Made by a program: the position numbers and the translations under genes. The notes beneath the pieces were generated by a model that was not told the origin of the DNA, ran no database searches, and saw only the letters and a program-made list of their open reading frames with translations. Of a stretch of DNA of 64,000 bases, positions 16,269 to 25,571 are shown one piece after another. Within the stretch, counting starts at the first letter, position 1. Every line of letters begins with the position of its first letter. Source of the DNA: Faunimonas pinastri (lineage in GTDB: Bacteria > Pseudomonadota > Alphaproteobacteria > Rhizobiales > Afifellaceae); NCBI RefSeq assembly GCF_900110915.1, contig NZ_FOFG01000003.1, forward strand, positions 62,001-126,000, written 5' to 3'.

Positions 16269-17672
16269 TCAGGCCAATGGCGGGCGGCGCGTGTGCCAGT
16301 CTGTCATCTGCTGGTAGGCGTGCGCGGCGCGTAGCAGGACGCCTTCCGAGCAATGTGCACCGACGAGCTGGAACGCCACGGGATTGCCGTCCGGCGTGAA
16401 GCCGCAGGGCAGGGTAACCGTGGGATTGCGCGAGGCGTTGATCGGCGAAGTGAACTTCATCAGAGCGCGCATATCGTTCTCGACCAGGTCGGCCACTTCC
16501 GACCATGTCGGCGAGCCCCGCATGAAGACTGGAATGATCACTGCATCGACCTTGGTGAAGAGCCGCGCCATCCGGCCGCGGAATTTGTCGCGCTCGATCA
16601 TCGCCCGGCCGAGCTGCACCGGGTCGGCATTGCGCCCGCTTTCGATCATCTTGGCGATAGCCGGACCGTATCGCTCCGCCTGGCCCGGATAGCTCCCCTC
16701 GTGCGCCACGGCCAGTTCGACGCCGATCAGGTTCATGGAGGGGTCGAGCACGAGACCGGGATCGGGGAACTCGACATCGCGCAACTCCGCGCCAAGCTCC
16801 GCGAAGATCGCCGCGGCCGCTTCGATCTGCGCGATCATCGCGGGATCGGCGTCCTCGCTGTTGAAGCCCCAGTCGACGCCGATCGTCAGCGCGCGGGCGC
16901 CATAGACGCCCTGGAGATCGCCGAGATAATCCGGGACCGGATCGGAGAGGCTGGTCGGGTCGTTTTCGTCGTAACCGGCGATAGCGCGAAGGACGGTCGC
17001 GGAGTCGGCCGCAGAGCGCGTCATCGGGCCGACCGTGTCGTAGGAAGCGCCGAGGTCGAAGACGCCGTAGCGGCTGACGCGGCCCCAGGTGGGCTTCACC
17101 CCGGTCAGCGCGTTGCAGGCGGATGGAAAGCGGATCGAGCCGCCGGTGTCGGAGCCGAGACTGGCGTAGCAGAGGCCGGCCGCCGTCGCGACGCCGGAGC
17201 CGGAGGAGGAAACGCCAGTCCAAAGGTCGGAATTCCAGGGATTGCGCGGGGGCGGCATCTCCGGATGGTGCTCCAGCGTCGCGCCCTCCGTCATGTGCAG
17301 CTTGCCCAGGATGATCGCACCGGAATCGCGCAGGCGCTTCACGACGGTCGCGTCGTAATCCGGCACCCAGTTGCGGTTGATCGCCATGCCTGCGCTGGTC
17401 GGGATGCCCTTGGTATAGCAGAGGTCCTTCACGGCGATGGGTATCCCGTGCAGCGGGCTGCGGTAGCGCCCCTGCATGATCTCGGCCTCTGCTTCCCTCG
17501 CCTGCTCAAGGGCGAGGTCCGCCGTCACGGTCGTGTAGGACTGGAGTTCCGGCTCAAGCTTCTCGATTCGTGCCAGGATGGCCTGCGTGACTTCGACCGG
17601 CGAGAGACGGTGGGCCTTGATGTCGATCGCGACATCGGTGAGTTGCCGGTAGTGCAGTTCGGGACTTTCCAA
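16269..17672 (-). CDS. Amidase (amidase signature family), copy 2
   Basis: A 467-residue amidase with K82, S155 and S179 at exactly the same positions as in the amidase at 14044. It shares long blocks with it (PLHGIPIAVKDLCYT, ATAAGLCYASLGSDTGGSIR, GVKPTWGRVSRYGVF). The two are clearly paralogues in opposite orientation. It lies 39 bp downstream of the third amidase and probably in its operon. The product expected is an acid plus ammonia; the substrate is unknown. Confidence 0.9.
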   Translation of the reverse strand: MESPELHYRQLTDVAIDIKAHRLSPVEVTQAILARIEKLEPELQSYTTVTADLALEQAREAEAEIMQGRYRSPLHGIPIAVKDLCYTKGIPTSAGMAINRNWVPDYDATVVKRLRDSGAIILGKLHMTEGATLEHHPEMPPPRNPWNSDLWTGVSSSGSGVATAAGLCYASLGSDTGGSIRFPSACNALTGVKPTWGRVSRYGVFDLGASYDTVGPMTRSAADSATVLRAIAGYDENDPTSLSDPVPDYLGDLQGVYGARALTIGVDWGFNSEDADPAMIAQIEAAAAIFAELGAELRDVEFPDPGLVLDPSMNLIGVELAVAHEGSYPGQAERYGPAIAKMIESGRNADPVQLGRAMIERDKFRGRMARLFTKVDAVIIPVFMRGSPTWSEVADLVENDMRALMKFTSPINASRNPTVTLPCGFTPDGNPVAFQLVGAHCSEGVLLRAAHAYQQMTDWHTRRPPLA

Positions 17673-17711
17673 GGTGATTCCTCCTGGATCGTTTGCGCAG
17701 GCGAGTTGCGC

Positions 17712-19136
17712 CTAACTGGCCAGCTTCATGTCCAGCCGGGGATGGGCCGGGATCGCTTTCGCCGCGGCCTCATAGGCGGCGCCGATGCGGAAGACCGTCG
17801 GTTCGTCGAATGGGCGACCGACGATCTGCATGCCCAGCGGCAGGCCGCTTGCGGGCGAGAGACCCGTCGGGAGCGCCATGGCTGGATTGCCGGTGACGTT
17901 GAAGGGAATCGTCTGCATGCCCGCCCATCGCGTGGCGTCGCGTCCGAAGGAATCGAAACGCGCGGCCGTGGCGAGGCCGGTCGCGGTGATGATGGCGTCG
18001 TGCGTCCCGAGGATCTGGTCGTTGACCACGGCCGTCAGCTCCTTGCGCAGCCGGAAGGCCTGCACGAGATCGGCCGCCGACAGCACCGCGCCCGGCGCGA
18101 AGCGCTGATAGGTATAGCGGCCATAGTCGAGCGGCCGCGTCTTCAGGTCCTTCTCGTGGATCGCATAGGCTTCCGCCGTCAGGATCACGCGGCCGCAGGC
18201 ATTGAAGAGGTCGAAGGCGGGGAGGTCGATCTCCACGACATCAGCGCCGAGTTGGGCGATCGTCTGCACGGCCGCGTCGATCGATGCCACGACTTCCGCC
18301 GTCGCTTCCGGCGCGTTGACGTAAAAGCTGCGGGGAAATGCGATGCGGAGGCCCTTCAGGTCCTGCCCCAGTCCGGTCGTGAAATCCGGCACGGGCACGT
18401 CGGCGCTGGCCGGATCCAGCGGATCGTAGCCGGCGATGACCTGCATCGTGAGCGCGGCATCCTCCACGGACCAAGTGAGCGGCCCGCAATGGTCGAGCGT
18501 ATAGGACAGCGGGAACACGCCACGGCGGGAGACGCGCCCGTAAGTGGGCTTGATGCCGACCGTGCCGCAATAAAATGCCGGGCCGCGGATGGAGCCGCCG
18601 GTGTCCGAGCCCATCGCCATCCGGCACATGCCGGCCGCGACCGCCGAGCCGGAGCCGGAGGAAGAGCCGCCGGTGAAATGCTCGACGTTCCAGGGGTTCT
18701 TCGCCGGGGGAAAGGGCAAATCGTGGCTCGGGCCACCGATCGCGAACTCGAAGGTTCCGAGCTTGCCGAGAAGCACGCCACCACCCGCCTTGAGCTTCCC
18801 TGCCACCACGGAATCGGAGGCGGGGATATTCTCGATCAGCAGCTTGGAATGCCCGGTCGTGCGGATGCCTGCGGTGTCGTAGATGTCCTTCAAGCCGTAG
18901 GGAATGCCGTGCATCGGCCCCTTGTCGATGCCCTGTCCAAGTTCGGAATCCGCCCGCCCGGCATCGTCCAACGCCCGTTCTCCCGTAACGAGCACGAAGG
19001 CATGAAGCACCGGATCGAGGTCGGCGATGCGGGAAAGCGCATGCTCGGTCAGCTCTTTCGAGGTGACGTCGCCCGCCCGCAGCGCAGCACCGGCTTCGGC
19101 GATGGAGAGTTCGTGAAGAGGCTTGGTCGCCGCCAT
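17712..19136 (-). CDS. Amidase, AtzE-like
   Basis: A 474-residue amidase-signature enzyme more distant from the other two. Triad: K83 (GLKDIYDT), S158 (GGSSSGSG) and S182 (DTGGSIR). It begins directly after the stop of the small AtzG-like gene (stop TGA and start ATG one base apart), an arrangement seen for AtzG-AtzE, the 1-carboxybiuret hydrolase. That suggests a heteromeric amidase here, though AtzD (cyanuric acid hydrolase) is not in the window, so the true substrate may differ. Confidence 0.87.
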   Translation of the reverse strand: MAATKPLHELSIAEAGAALRAGDVTSKELTEHALSRIADLDPVLHAFVLVTGERALDDAGRADSELGQGIDKGPMHGIPYGLKDIYDTAGIRTTGHSKLLIENIPASDSVVAGKLKAGGGVLLGKLGTFEFAIGGPSHDLPFPPAKNPWNVEHFTGGSSSGSGSAVAAGMCRMAMGSDTGGSIRGPAFYCGTVGIKPTYGRVSRRGVFPLSYTLDHCGPLTWSVEDAALTMQVIAGYDPLDPASADVPVPDFTTGLGQDLKGLRIAFPRSFYVNAPEATAEVVASIDAAVQTIAQLGADVVEIDLPAFDLFNACGRVILTAEAYAIHEKDLKTRPLDYGRYTYQRFAPGAVLSAADLVQAFRLRKELTAVVNDQILGTHDAIITATGLATAARFDSFGRDATRWAGMQTIPFNVTGNPAMALPTGLSPASGLPLGMQIVGRPFDEPTVFRIGAAYEAAAKAIPAHPRLDMKLAS

Positions 19137-19137
19137 A

Positions 19138-19338
19138 TCAGCTCCTCCTGATCAGGCTGAAGATGTTGGAGGGTTCGCTGGCCGCCGTTCGCGGCTGCCG
19201 CAGCAGTTGGGTCACCTGCTTGAGGTCACGGGCGGCAGCGTAAACGCCGGCTTTCAGGTCGTCGGGGATCATCAGTTCGGACGCACGGAAGATCACGTCC
19301 AGATCGCTGTCGGAAAGAGGGGTTCGTTCGGAGTCCAT
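19138..19338 (-). CDS. Small AtzG-like (DUF4089-type) amidase partner
   Basis: A 66-residue protein. It has a helical middle (MIPDDLKAGVYAAARDLKQV) followed by a tail EPSNIFSLIRRS. AtzG and other DUF4089 proteins have the same size, a similar helical hairpin, and a C-terminal E-P-x-x-x-F element that reaches into the AtzE amidase active site, like GatC with GatA. The start at 19338 is chosen because the longer frame adds a non-conserved leader. Its tight coupling to the downstream amidase supports the role. Identification is from pattern and context, not a search. Confidence 0.65.
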   Translation of the reverse strand: MDSERTPLSDSDLDVIFRASELMIPDDLKAGVYAAARDLKQVTQLLRQPRTAASEPSNIFSLIRRS

Positions 19339-19680
19339 GGCCACGCTCCTGGTGGATGAATATTGCGAACGAACCGAAGCGTAGGAGGAGATCACAAACT
19401 GTGCGTGCCGAAAGATTCCTCAATAGCAGCAAAAAATTGCCGCACCGATGTTGGGGAGGGCGCAGGCGCTCATGCCCGCCAGCATGACCTCGCCGAAAAT
19501 CCAGAAGAAATCGCGGCGGAGGCGGAAGGCAATCTTTGATAAACTGCCTAGATGTTGGGCTTCTGCTTCTGGTTTGAGAGGTGATTCGAAAACCGCACTT
19601 GCGTTCCGTTTTCCTGCGGCGTGATCATGTTGTCTCCGTTCACGAGGAACTTGCATTCCCTGGCATCCGGAGACCTCTAT
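19339..19680. other. Intergenic region between divergent amidase and peptide-transporter operons
   Basis: These 342 bp must hold the promoters of the AtzG-like/amidase operon (minus) and the oligopeptide-type transporter operon (plus). I see no clear palindromic operator, RNA gene or recognisable coding remnant. The A-rich stretch around 19430 is locally lower in GC than its surroundings. Confidence 0.4.
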
Positions 19681-21282
19681 ATGCGTCGTTTATTTGGAAT
19701 GAAGCGGATACCGGCGGTTCTGTTGACTGCCGCGACACTCGTCAGCGTGATGAGCTCTGTTCAGGCCAGAGCGGAGACTGTGGTCCGGGTTGCGATGACC
19801 GCAGCCGATATTCCGGATTGGACGGGTGTTCCTGACCAGGGCTACGAAGGATACCGTTTCCTCGGCTACACGCTTTATGACGGACTGACGAACTGGGACC
19901 TTTCCAGCTCCGACAAGGCGGCCGACATCGTTCCGGCGCTGGCGACGGCATGGCATGTCGATCCGGGGGACCACAAGAAATGGATCTTCGACCTCAGGGA
20001 GGGGGTGAAGTTTCATGACGGCTGCGCGTGGAACGCGGATGCCGCCGTCTGGAATTTCGATCGGGTGAACAGCAAGGATTCCAAGCAATTCAACCCGAAG
20101 CAGTTTTCCATGTCGCGGGGCTTCATGGACAACGTGGATCACGCCCAGAAAATCGACGACAGTCACATCGCGATCTACACCAAGATCGTCGACTCCTACC
20201 TGCCGTACGAGATGTCGACCTTCTTTCAGGTCTCCCCCTGCGCGGTGCAGAAGGCGAATTACGACTACACGGCCTACGCCGCCGCACCTGCGGGAACGGG
20301 ACCCTATAAGTTCGACAAGGTGACGCCGCACGAGCGGATCGAGCTCGTGAAGAACGCCGATTACTGGAACAAGGATCGCGTGCCGAAGCACGACCGGCTG
20401 GTTCTGATCCCCATGCCGGAAGCGGCGACCCGCGCGGCAGCCCTGCTTTCCGGTCAGGTGGATTTCGTCGAGGCGCCGTCGCCCGACACCATCCCGCAAC
20501 TGCAAAGCGCGGGCATGACAATCACCAAGGTGCCGTATCCGCATAACTGGAACTACCAGATCCGGCTGGACCGGCCGCCCTTCAACGATCTCCGCGTCCG
20601 CCAGGCGGCAAACTACGCCATCAACCGTGACGACTTCATCGAGCTGCTCGGCGGCTATGCCACGCCCGGCTACGGCGTCTTCATCGAGAGCCAGCCTTAT
20701 TACGGCAATCCGATGAAGTACGAGTACGATCCTGAGAAAGCCAAGGAACTCCTGAAGCAGGCCGGCTGCTCGCCCTGCAAGATGACGATCGCCATCTCCA
20801 CTTCGGGTTCCGGCCAGATGCAGCCGTTGCCTATGAACGAACTCGTCAAGGAGCAGCTGGAGGCGGTCGGCTTCCAGGTTACGCTTGTGCCGATCGACTG
20901 GAATTCGCTGATCGACGTCTTCATCGGCGGGCCCGACAAGTTCCCGCAGTATGACGGCATGAACTTCAGCCTCGCGCCGATCGACGCGAACCAGGGCCTG
21001 CTGAAGACGACGATGACCCGCTACATGAGCCCGCACGGCTCCAACTGGGGCAAGTACTCCAACCCCGAGATCGACAAGCTGGGCGAGCAGGCGCTGGCCA
21101 CCTTCGACGAGGCCGAGCGCAACAAGATCATCGCCAAGATGCACGAGATCGCGGTCAAGGACGCGTTCGACATCTTCATCGTTCACGACCTCAACCCGCG
21201 TGCGCTCTCGCCGAAGCTCAAGGGCTTCGTACAGGCGCAGAGCTGGTTCCAGGATCTGACGCCGATCCAGGTCGTCCAATAG
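19681..21282 (+). CDS. Oligopeptide/dipeptide-type ABC substrate-binding protein
   Basis: A 533-residue SBP_bac_5 family protein. A signal peptide (MRRLFGMKRIPAVLLTAATL, cleavage near QARAET) is followed by the typical YDGLTNWDLS, FDLREGVKFHDG and AAPAGTGPYKF blocks. The ATG at 19681 has GGAG 8 nt upstream; an in-frame upstream start at 19621 is less likely. It captures a ligand in the periplasm for the permeases DppB/DppC-like at 21424 and 22403. The neighbouring amidases suggest a peptide-like or amide-bearing compound. Confidence 0.9.
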   Translation: MRRLFGMKRIPAVLLTAATLVSVMSSVQARAETVVRVAMTAADIPDWTGVPDQGYEGYRFLGYTLYDGLTNWDLSSSDKAADIVPALATAWHVDPGDHKKWIFDLREGVKFHDGCAWNADAAVWNFDRVNSKDSKQFNPKQFSMSRGFMDNVDHAQKIDDSHIAIYTKIVDSYLPYEMSTFFQVSPCAVQKANYDYTAYAAAPAGTGPYKFDKVTPHERIELVKNADYWNKDRVPKHDRLVLIPMPEAATRAAALLSGQVDFVEAPSPDTIPQLQSAGMTITKVPYPHNWNYQIRLDRPPFNDLRVRQAANYAINRDDFIELLGGYATPGYGVFIESQPYYGNPMKYEYDPEKAKELLKQAGCSPCKMTIAISTSGSGQMQPLPMNELVKEQLEAVGFQVTLVPIDWNSLIDVFIGGPDKFPQYDGMNFSLAPIDANQGLLKTTMTRYMSPHGSNWGKYSNPEIDKLGEQALATFDEAERNKIIAKMHEIAVKDAFDIFIVHDLNPRALSPKLKGFVQAQSWFQDLTPIQVVQ

Positions 21283-21290
21283 GCGAAGCG

Positions 21291-21316
21291 GCAGGGCGGC
21301 CTTGATGCCGCCCTGC
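21291..21316 (+). other. Intercistronic RNA hairpin after the binding-protein gene
   Basis: A 10-bp perfect stem (arms 21291-21300 and 21307-21316) with a 6-nt loop lies 9 bp after the binding-protein stop in a 141-bp gap before the first permease. No T-run follows. Such hairpins often stabilise the 5' mRNA part so the binding protein is made in excess. This role is inferred. Confidence 0.55.
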
Positions 21317-21423
21317 TTCATCAGGGCGAACCAGTCGCCCGTCGAGCGGCAACCAGATTTGAAAGCCGGTAAGCGGAAGCCGCCCCGAAGAAACTGCCCG
21401 ACAAACCAGGTCCGGAGGTTTTC

Positions 21424-22380
21424 ATGTGGTTCTATGCTGCGCGGCGCATCGTGCTGACCATCCCGATCGCGCTCGGCGTCACCATCATCTGCTTCGCGCT
21501 GGTCTACATCGCCCCCGGCGATCCCATTGCCAGCCTGCTTCCCCCCAATGCGACCGCTTCGGACATCGCGCTCCTGAAGCACAGCTACGGCCTGGATAGG
21601 CCGATCCCGATCCAGTACCTGATCTGGCTCGGTCATGCCTTAACCGGCAATCTCGGGCGCTCCATCCAGAACAGCCAGCCTGTCGCTGGCGAGGTGCTCC
21701 GGGCGCTTTCCAACACGCTGCTGATCGCGATCCTCGCGGTACTGGTCGCCTTCTCCATCGCGCTGGTCCTCGGCATGCTCGCGGCCTACCGGGTGGGCAG
21801 CTGGGTCGACCGGCTTGCAACCGGTATCTCGGTGCTGGGCATCAGCGTGCCGAGCTTCTGGCTGGGCGTGGTGCTGGTCATCCTCTTTGCGGTGAAGCTG
21901 CACTGGCTGCCCGCCACCGGCATGGGTACGAGCGGATCGGAAAGCTTCAGCCTGTTTGAGTGGAAGCAGGCCAAGTTCGCGATCCTGCCGGTCGTCACCA
22001 TGGCGCTCACGCCGCTCAGTATCATCATGCGGACGACGCGCTCCTCGCTGGCCGAGGTGCTGGGGCAGGATTTCGTGCAGACGCTCCGGGCCAAGGGCCT
22101 GGGCGAGATCGCTATCATGCGGCACGCGATCTGGAACGCCATGCCGCAGATCCTGGCGATGCTGGGCCTGCAGCTCGGCTATCTCCTCGGCGGCTCGATC
22201 CTGATCGAGACGATCTTCACCTGGCCGGGCACCGGATACCTCCTGAACAAGGCGATCCTGACCCGCGACATCCCGCTTCTCCAGGGCGCGATCCTGATCC
22301 TCGCAATGGCCTTCGTGGCGATCAACCTGGTCGTCGACCTCCTGCAAACCGTCGTGGACCCCCGCATCAAGCGGGCCTGA
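21424..22380 (+). CDS. Oligopeptide-type ABC permease (DppB-like)
   Basis: A 318-residue inner-membrane permease with about six membrane segments. YIAPGDPIASLLPPNAT near the N-terminus is typical of DppB/OppB. The EAA coupling loop reads VQTLRAKGLGEIAIMRHAIW. It forms the translocation pore with the DppC-like subunit 22 bp downstream. Confidence 0.92.
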   Translation: MWFYAARRIVLTIPIALGVTIICFALVYIAPGDPIASLLPPNATASDIALLKHSYGLDRPIPIQYLIWLGHALTGNLGRSIQNSQPVAGEVLRALSNTLLIAILAVLVAFSIALVLGMLAAYRVGSWVDRLATGISVLGISVPSFWLGVVLVILFAVKLHWLPATGMGTSGSESFSLFEWKQAKFAILPVVTMALTPLSIIMRTTRSSLAEVLGQDFVQTLRAKGLGEIAIMRHAIWNAMPQILAMLGLQLGYLLGGSILIETIFTWPGTGYLLNKAILTRDIPLLQGAILILAMAFVAINLVVDLLQTVVDPRIKRA

Positions 22381-22402
22381 CGACCCGGAAGGAGTTTCCG
22401 CT

Positions 22403-23311
22403 GTGACCGATATGACCGTTGGGTCCGGCTTCGACGCCGGACCGGTTCCCGAAAGAGCACCAGAGCAGCGCGTTCGGGGCTACTGGCAGACTGTGTGGCA
22501 GAAGCTGCGCTACGACTACGTCACGCTCTTCTTCATGGCGCTGATCGCCCTGATCATCCTGTCGGCCGTCTTCGCACCGTTGCTGGCGCCGATCGATCCC
22601 TACAAATCGAGCATGGTCTACCGGCTGAAGCCGATCGGCTACAAGCAGTTCATCCTGGGCACGGACGAGCAGGGCAGGGACATGCTTTCCCGCCTGCTCT
22701 ACGGCGGTCGCGTCTCGCTGACGATGGGGATCGTGCCGGTGGTGCTTGCCACCTCCATCGGCGGTCTGCTCGGAGTTCTCGCCGGCTATCTCGGAGGGCG
22801 ACCCAACACGATCATCATGCGCACCATGGACGTGTTCTTCGCGTTTCCCTCGGTGCTCCTGGCGGTGGCGATCTCCGGCAGCCTCGGCAACGGCATCCCG
22901 AACCAGCTCCTGACGCTCACGGTCGTGATGATCCCGCCGCTCTGCCGGGTGGCGGAAACGGCGACCAGCCAGATCCGTGGCATGGATTTCGTCGACGCGG
23001 CACGGGCTAGCGGCGCCTCGATGCCGTCGATCCTGTTTCGCCACGTGCTGATCAACGCGATCTCGCCGGTGCTGGTTTATGCCTCCACTCTGGTTTCCGC
23101 CTGCATCCTGCTCGCCTCCGGCCTGTCGTTCCTCGGCCTCGGCGTGCCGCCGCCCACGCCCGACTGGGGGCTGATGCTCTCCACGCTGCGCCAGGCGATC
23201 TATGTGCAGCCGCTGGTCTGTGCGCTGCCCGGCGTCGCCATCCTCATCACCTCCGTTGCCTTCAACCTCGTCAGCGACGGCCTCCGCCAGGCCATGGACG
23301 TCAAGGGCTAG
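22403..23311 (+). CDS. Oligopeptide-type ABC permease (DppC-like)
   Basis: A 302-residue permease. It has the characteristic N-terminal OppC element ending in FAPLLAPIDPY, then FILGTDEQGRDMLSRLLYGG, and an EAA loop VDAARASGASMPSILFRHV. The GTG start at 22403 follows AAGGAG. It pairs with the DppB-like protein; both are expected in the inner membrane. Confidence 0.92.
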   Translation: MTDMTVGSGFDAGPVPERAPEQRVRGYWQTVWQKLRYDYVTLFFMALIALIILSAVFAPLLAPIDPYKSSMVYRLKPIGYKQFILGTDEQGRDMLSRLLYGGRVSLTMGIVPVVLATSIGGLLGVLAGYLGGRPNTIIMRTMDVFFAFPSVLLAVAISGSLGNGIPNQLLTLTVVMIPPLCRVAETATSQIRGMDFVDAARASGASMPSILFRHVLINAISPVLVYASTLVSACILLASGLSFLGLGVPPPTPDWGLMLSTLRQAIYVQPLVCALPGVAILITSVAFNLVSDGLRQAMDVKG

Positions 23312-23325
23312 CCAGGAGCAGACCG

Positions 23326-24456
23326 ATGCGAAAAGCGAAATCTCCCCTGCAGACCGTGCCGCCGGGCCATCCCAACGACCGGGGTGGCAAGGCACAGCCG
23401 ATGCTGATCGTGGAGGATCTGCGGAAGTACTTCCCGATCCATGCCGGTCCGCTCAATCGCAAGGTGGCCGAGGTGAAGGCCGTGGACGGGATCAGCTTCT
23501 CCGTCGTGAAGGGAGAAACGCTGGGCGTCGTGGGTGAATCCGGCTGCGGCAAGTCCACCATGGCAAGGCTGCTGATGCATCTGATGCCGAAGGACACCGG
23601 CCACCTCATCTTCGACGGCGACGCCGTCGCGGAGCCGACGGGTATCAGCCTTCGCGAGTTGCGTCGAAACCTGCAGATGGTGTTCCAGGACAGCTATTCC
23701 TCTCTCAACCCGCGCCTGCCCATCGAGGAATCCATCGCCTACGGCCCTTGCGTTCACGGCGCCAAGCGCGCGGAGGCCAAGGCAATCGCCCGTGATCTCC
23801 TGGAGAAGGTGGGGCTGAGGCCGGAACTGTTCGGCGCGCGCTATCCGCACGAACTCTCGGGCGGGCAGAAACAGCGCGTCAACATCGCCCGCGCTCTGGC
23901 GCTGAACCCGCGCATGCTGATCCTCGACGAGGCCGTCTCGGCGCTGGACAAATCCGTCGAGGCGCAGGTGCTGCAACTCCTCGGCTATCTCAAGCGCCAC
24001 TTCAACCTGACCTATATGTTCATCTCCCACGACCTGCATGTCGTGCAGTACATCTCCGACCGCGTCCTGGTCATGTATCTCGGCCAGATCGTCGAGATCG
24101 GTCCTGTCGACGAGATCTACAACAGCCCCAGGCATCCCTATACGCGAGCGCTCCTGAACTCGCGGCTCAGCATGGATCCGGACGAACGGGTGGAAACGGC
24201 GCCGCTCGTCGGCGATCCGCCCAATCCCATCGATCCGCCATCGGGCTGCCGCTTCCGCACGCGTTGCCCCTTCGCCGAAGAGGTCTGCGCCGCCAACGCG
24301 CCGCCGCTCGGACGATCGAGCAGCCCGCTGGACCACCTCGCCGCCTGCCACATGGCGCATGAGGGCTCCGGCCACAGCCGCGCCAATCAGTCTCCCGCCA
24401 TCCTGCGCCCGTCAATTCCCCCTGTAGCTGCCCCCGTTCAGAGGATTCACGCATGA
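23326..24456 (+). CDS. Oligopeptide-type ABC ATPase (DppF/OppF-like)
   Basis: A 376-residue ATPase: Walker A GESGCGKST, signature LSGGQKQRVNIARAL, Walker B MLILDEAVSALD, and the C-terminal oligopeptide-transporter extension with the cysteine motif CRFRTRCPFAEEVC. That extension in relatives binds a 4Fe-4S cluster or serves structure. It has an unusual ~50-residue tail after the extension. The stop overlaps the start of the second ATPase by 4 nt. Confidence 0.9.
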   Translation: MRKAKSPLQTVPPGHPNDRGGKAQPMLIVEDLRKYFPIHAGPLNRKVAEVKAVDGISFSVVKGETLGVVGESGCGKSTMARLLMHLMPKDTGHLIFDGDAVAEPTGISLRELRRNLQMVFQDSYSSLNPRLPIEESIAYGPCVHGAKRAEAKAIARDLLEKVGLRPELFGARYPHELSGGQKQRVNIARALALNPRMLILDEAVSALDKSVEAQVLQLLGYLKRHFNLTYMFISHDLHVVQYISDRVLVMYLGQIVEIGPVDEIYNSPRHPYTRALLNSRLSMDPDERVETAPLVGDPPNPIDPPSGCRFRTRCPFAEEVCAANAPPLGRSSSPLDHLAACHMAHEGSGHSRANQSPAILRPSIPPVAAPVQRIHA

Positions 24457-25499
24457 CCCTGATGGAAAGCTTCGGCTCCGCCGCCACCTTAGTTCCGCCG
24501 GCCGGTCGTCCGCTGGTGGAAGTTCGTGATCTCGGCGTCAGCTTCGTCAGTCGCGAGGCGACGGTGAAAGCAGTGAACGGTGTGTCGTTCGAGCTGATGC
24601 CGGGCGAGGTGCTCTGCATCATCGGCGAATCCGGCTCCGGCAAATCCGTCACCATGCGCTCGCTGATGCGGCTGCATCCGAAGCGTCGCACGGTGATGAG
24701 CGGCAGCATGAGGGTCGGGGACCACGACATCCTGTCCCTCAGCGACCGCGAGATGAACTCCATCCGGGGACGAACCGTCTCCATGGTCTTCCAGGAGCCG
24801 ATGACGGCGCTGGATCCCGTCTACTCGATCGGCGACCAGATAGCGGAAACCGTGATGCGGCACGAGAAGTGCTCGCGGGCGGACGCCATGAAGCGGGCGC
24901 TGGAGCTCCTGGAGTTCGTCAAGGTGCCGTCGCCCGAACGGCGCCTCAAGGCGTTTCCGCACGAACTCTCCGGCGGCCTCCGCCAGCGCGCGATGATCGC
25001 GGTGGCGCTGTCGTGCCGTCCGAGCCTGTTACTGGCCGACGAGCCCACAACGGCGCTGGACGCGACGGTGCAGATCCAGGTGTTGATCCTGCTCCGCAAG
25101 CTCCAGAAGGAATTCGGCATGGCGATAATCCTCGTCACCCACGATCTCGGCGTCGCGGCGCAGATCGCCGACAAGGTGGCCGTCATGTACGCCGGGCGGA
25201 TCGTGGAATACGGCAAGGTCCGCGACGTGCTGATGAACCCGGCGCATCCCTATACGCGCGGAATGCTGGCCTCCACCGTCCACGGGCAGGCGAAGAACAC
25301 GGAGATCGAAACGATCCCCGGCAGCCCGCCTGATCTCCGCTTCCTGCCGCCGGGCTGCAGCTTCTCGCCCCGCTGCAAATACGTGCTGCCGGAATGCATC
25401 GCCGCCGTGCCGCCGCCGATCGCGAACGGGCCGGATCAAGTCGCGCGCTGCATTCGCGTCGGCGAACTGCCGCAGACGGTGCGGGCCGGAGTGGCCTGA
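24453..25499 (+). CDS. Oligopeptide-type ABC ATPase (DppD/OppD-like)
   Basis: A 348-residue ATPase: Walker A GESGSGKSV, signature LSGGLRQRAMIAVAL, Walker B LLLADEPTTALD, and a C-terminal oligo_HPY extension with CSFSPRCKYVLPEC. It pairs with the DppF-like subunit as the heterodimeric motor of this importer. It closes the transporter part; the asparaginase-family gene follows 72 bp later in the same direction. Confidence 0.9.
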   Translation: MTLMESFGSAATLVPPAGRPLVEVRDLGVSFVSREATVKAVNGVSFELMPGEVLCIIGESGSGKSVTMRSLMRLHPKRRTVMSGSMRVGDHDILSLSDREMNSIRGRTVSMVFQEPMTALDPVYSIGDQIAETVMRHEKCSRADAMKRALELLEFVKVPSPERRLKAFPHELSGGLRQRAMIAVALSCRPSLLLADEPTTALDATVQIQVLILLRKLQKEFGMAIILVTHDLGVAAQIADKVAVMYAGRIVEYGKVRDVLMNPAHPYTRGMLASTVHGQAKNTEIETIPGSPPDLRFLPPGCSFSPRCKYVLPECIAAVPPPIANGPDQVARCIRVGELPQTVRAGVA

Positions 25500-25571
25500 G
25501 AAGCCCGTTCACGAGCGTGCCGGACGGTTACGTCGCCCGGCAGGACATCTCACGCCCCCACAGGATCCATC

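Noticed and set aside
17712-19136. Naming the amidase gatA (glutamyl-tRNA amidotransferase subunit A)
   Set aside because: There is no gatB nearby, the small partner looks like AtzG rather than GatC, and three amidases are clustered in a catabolic region.
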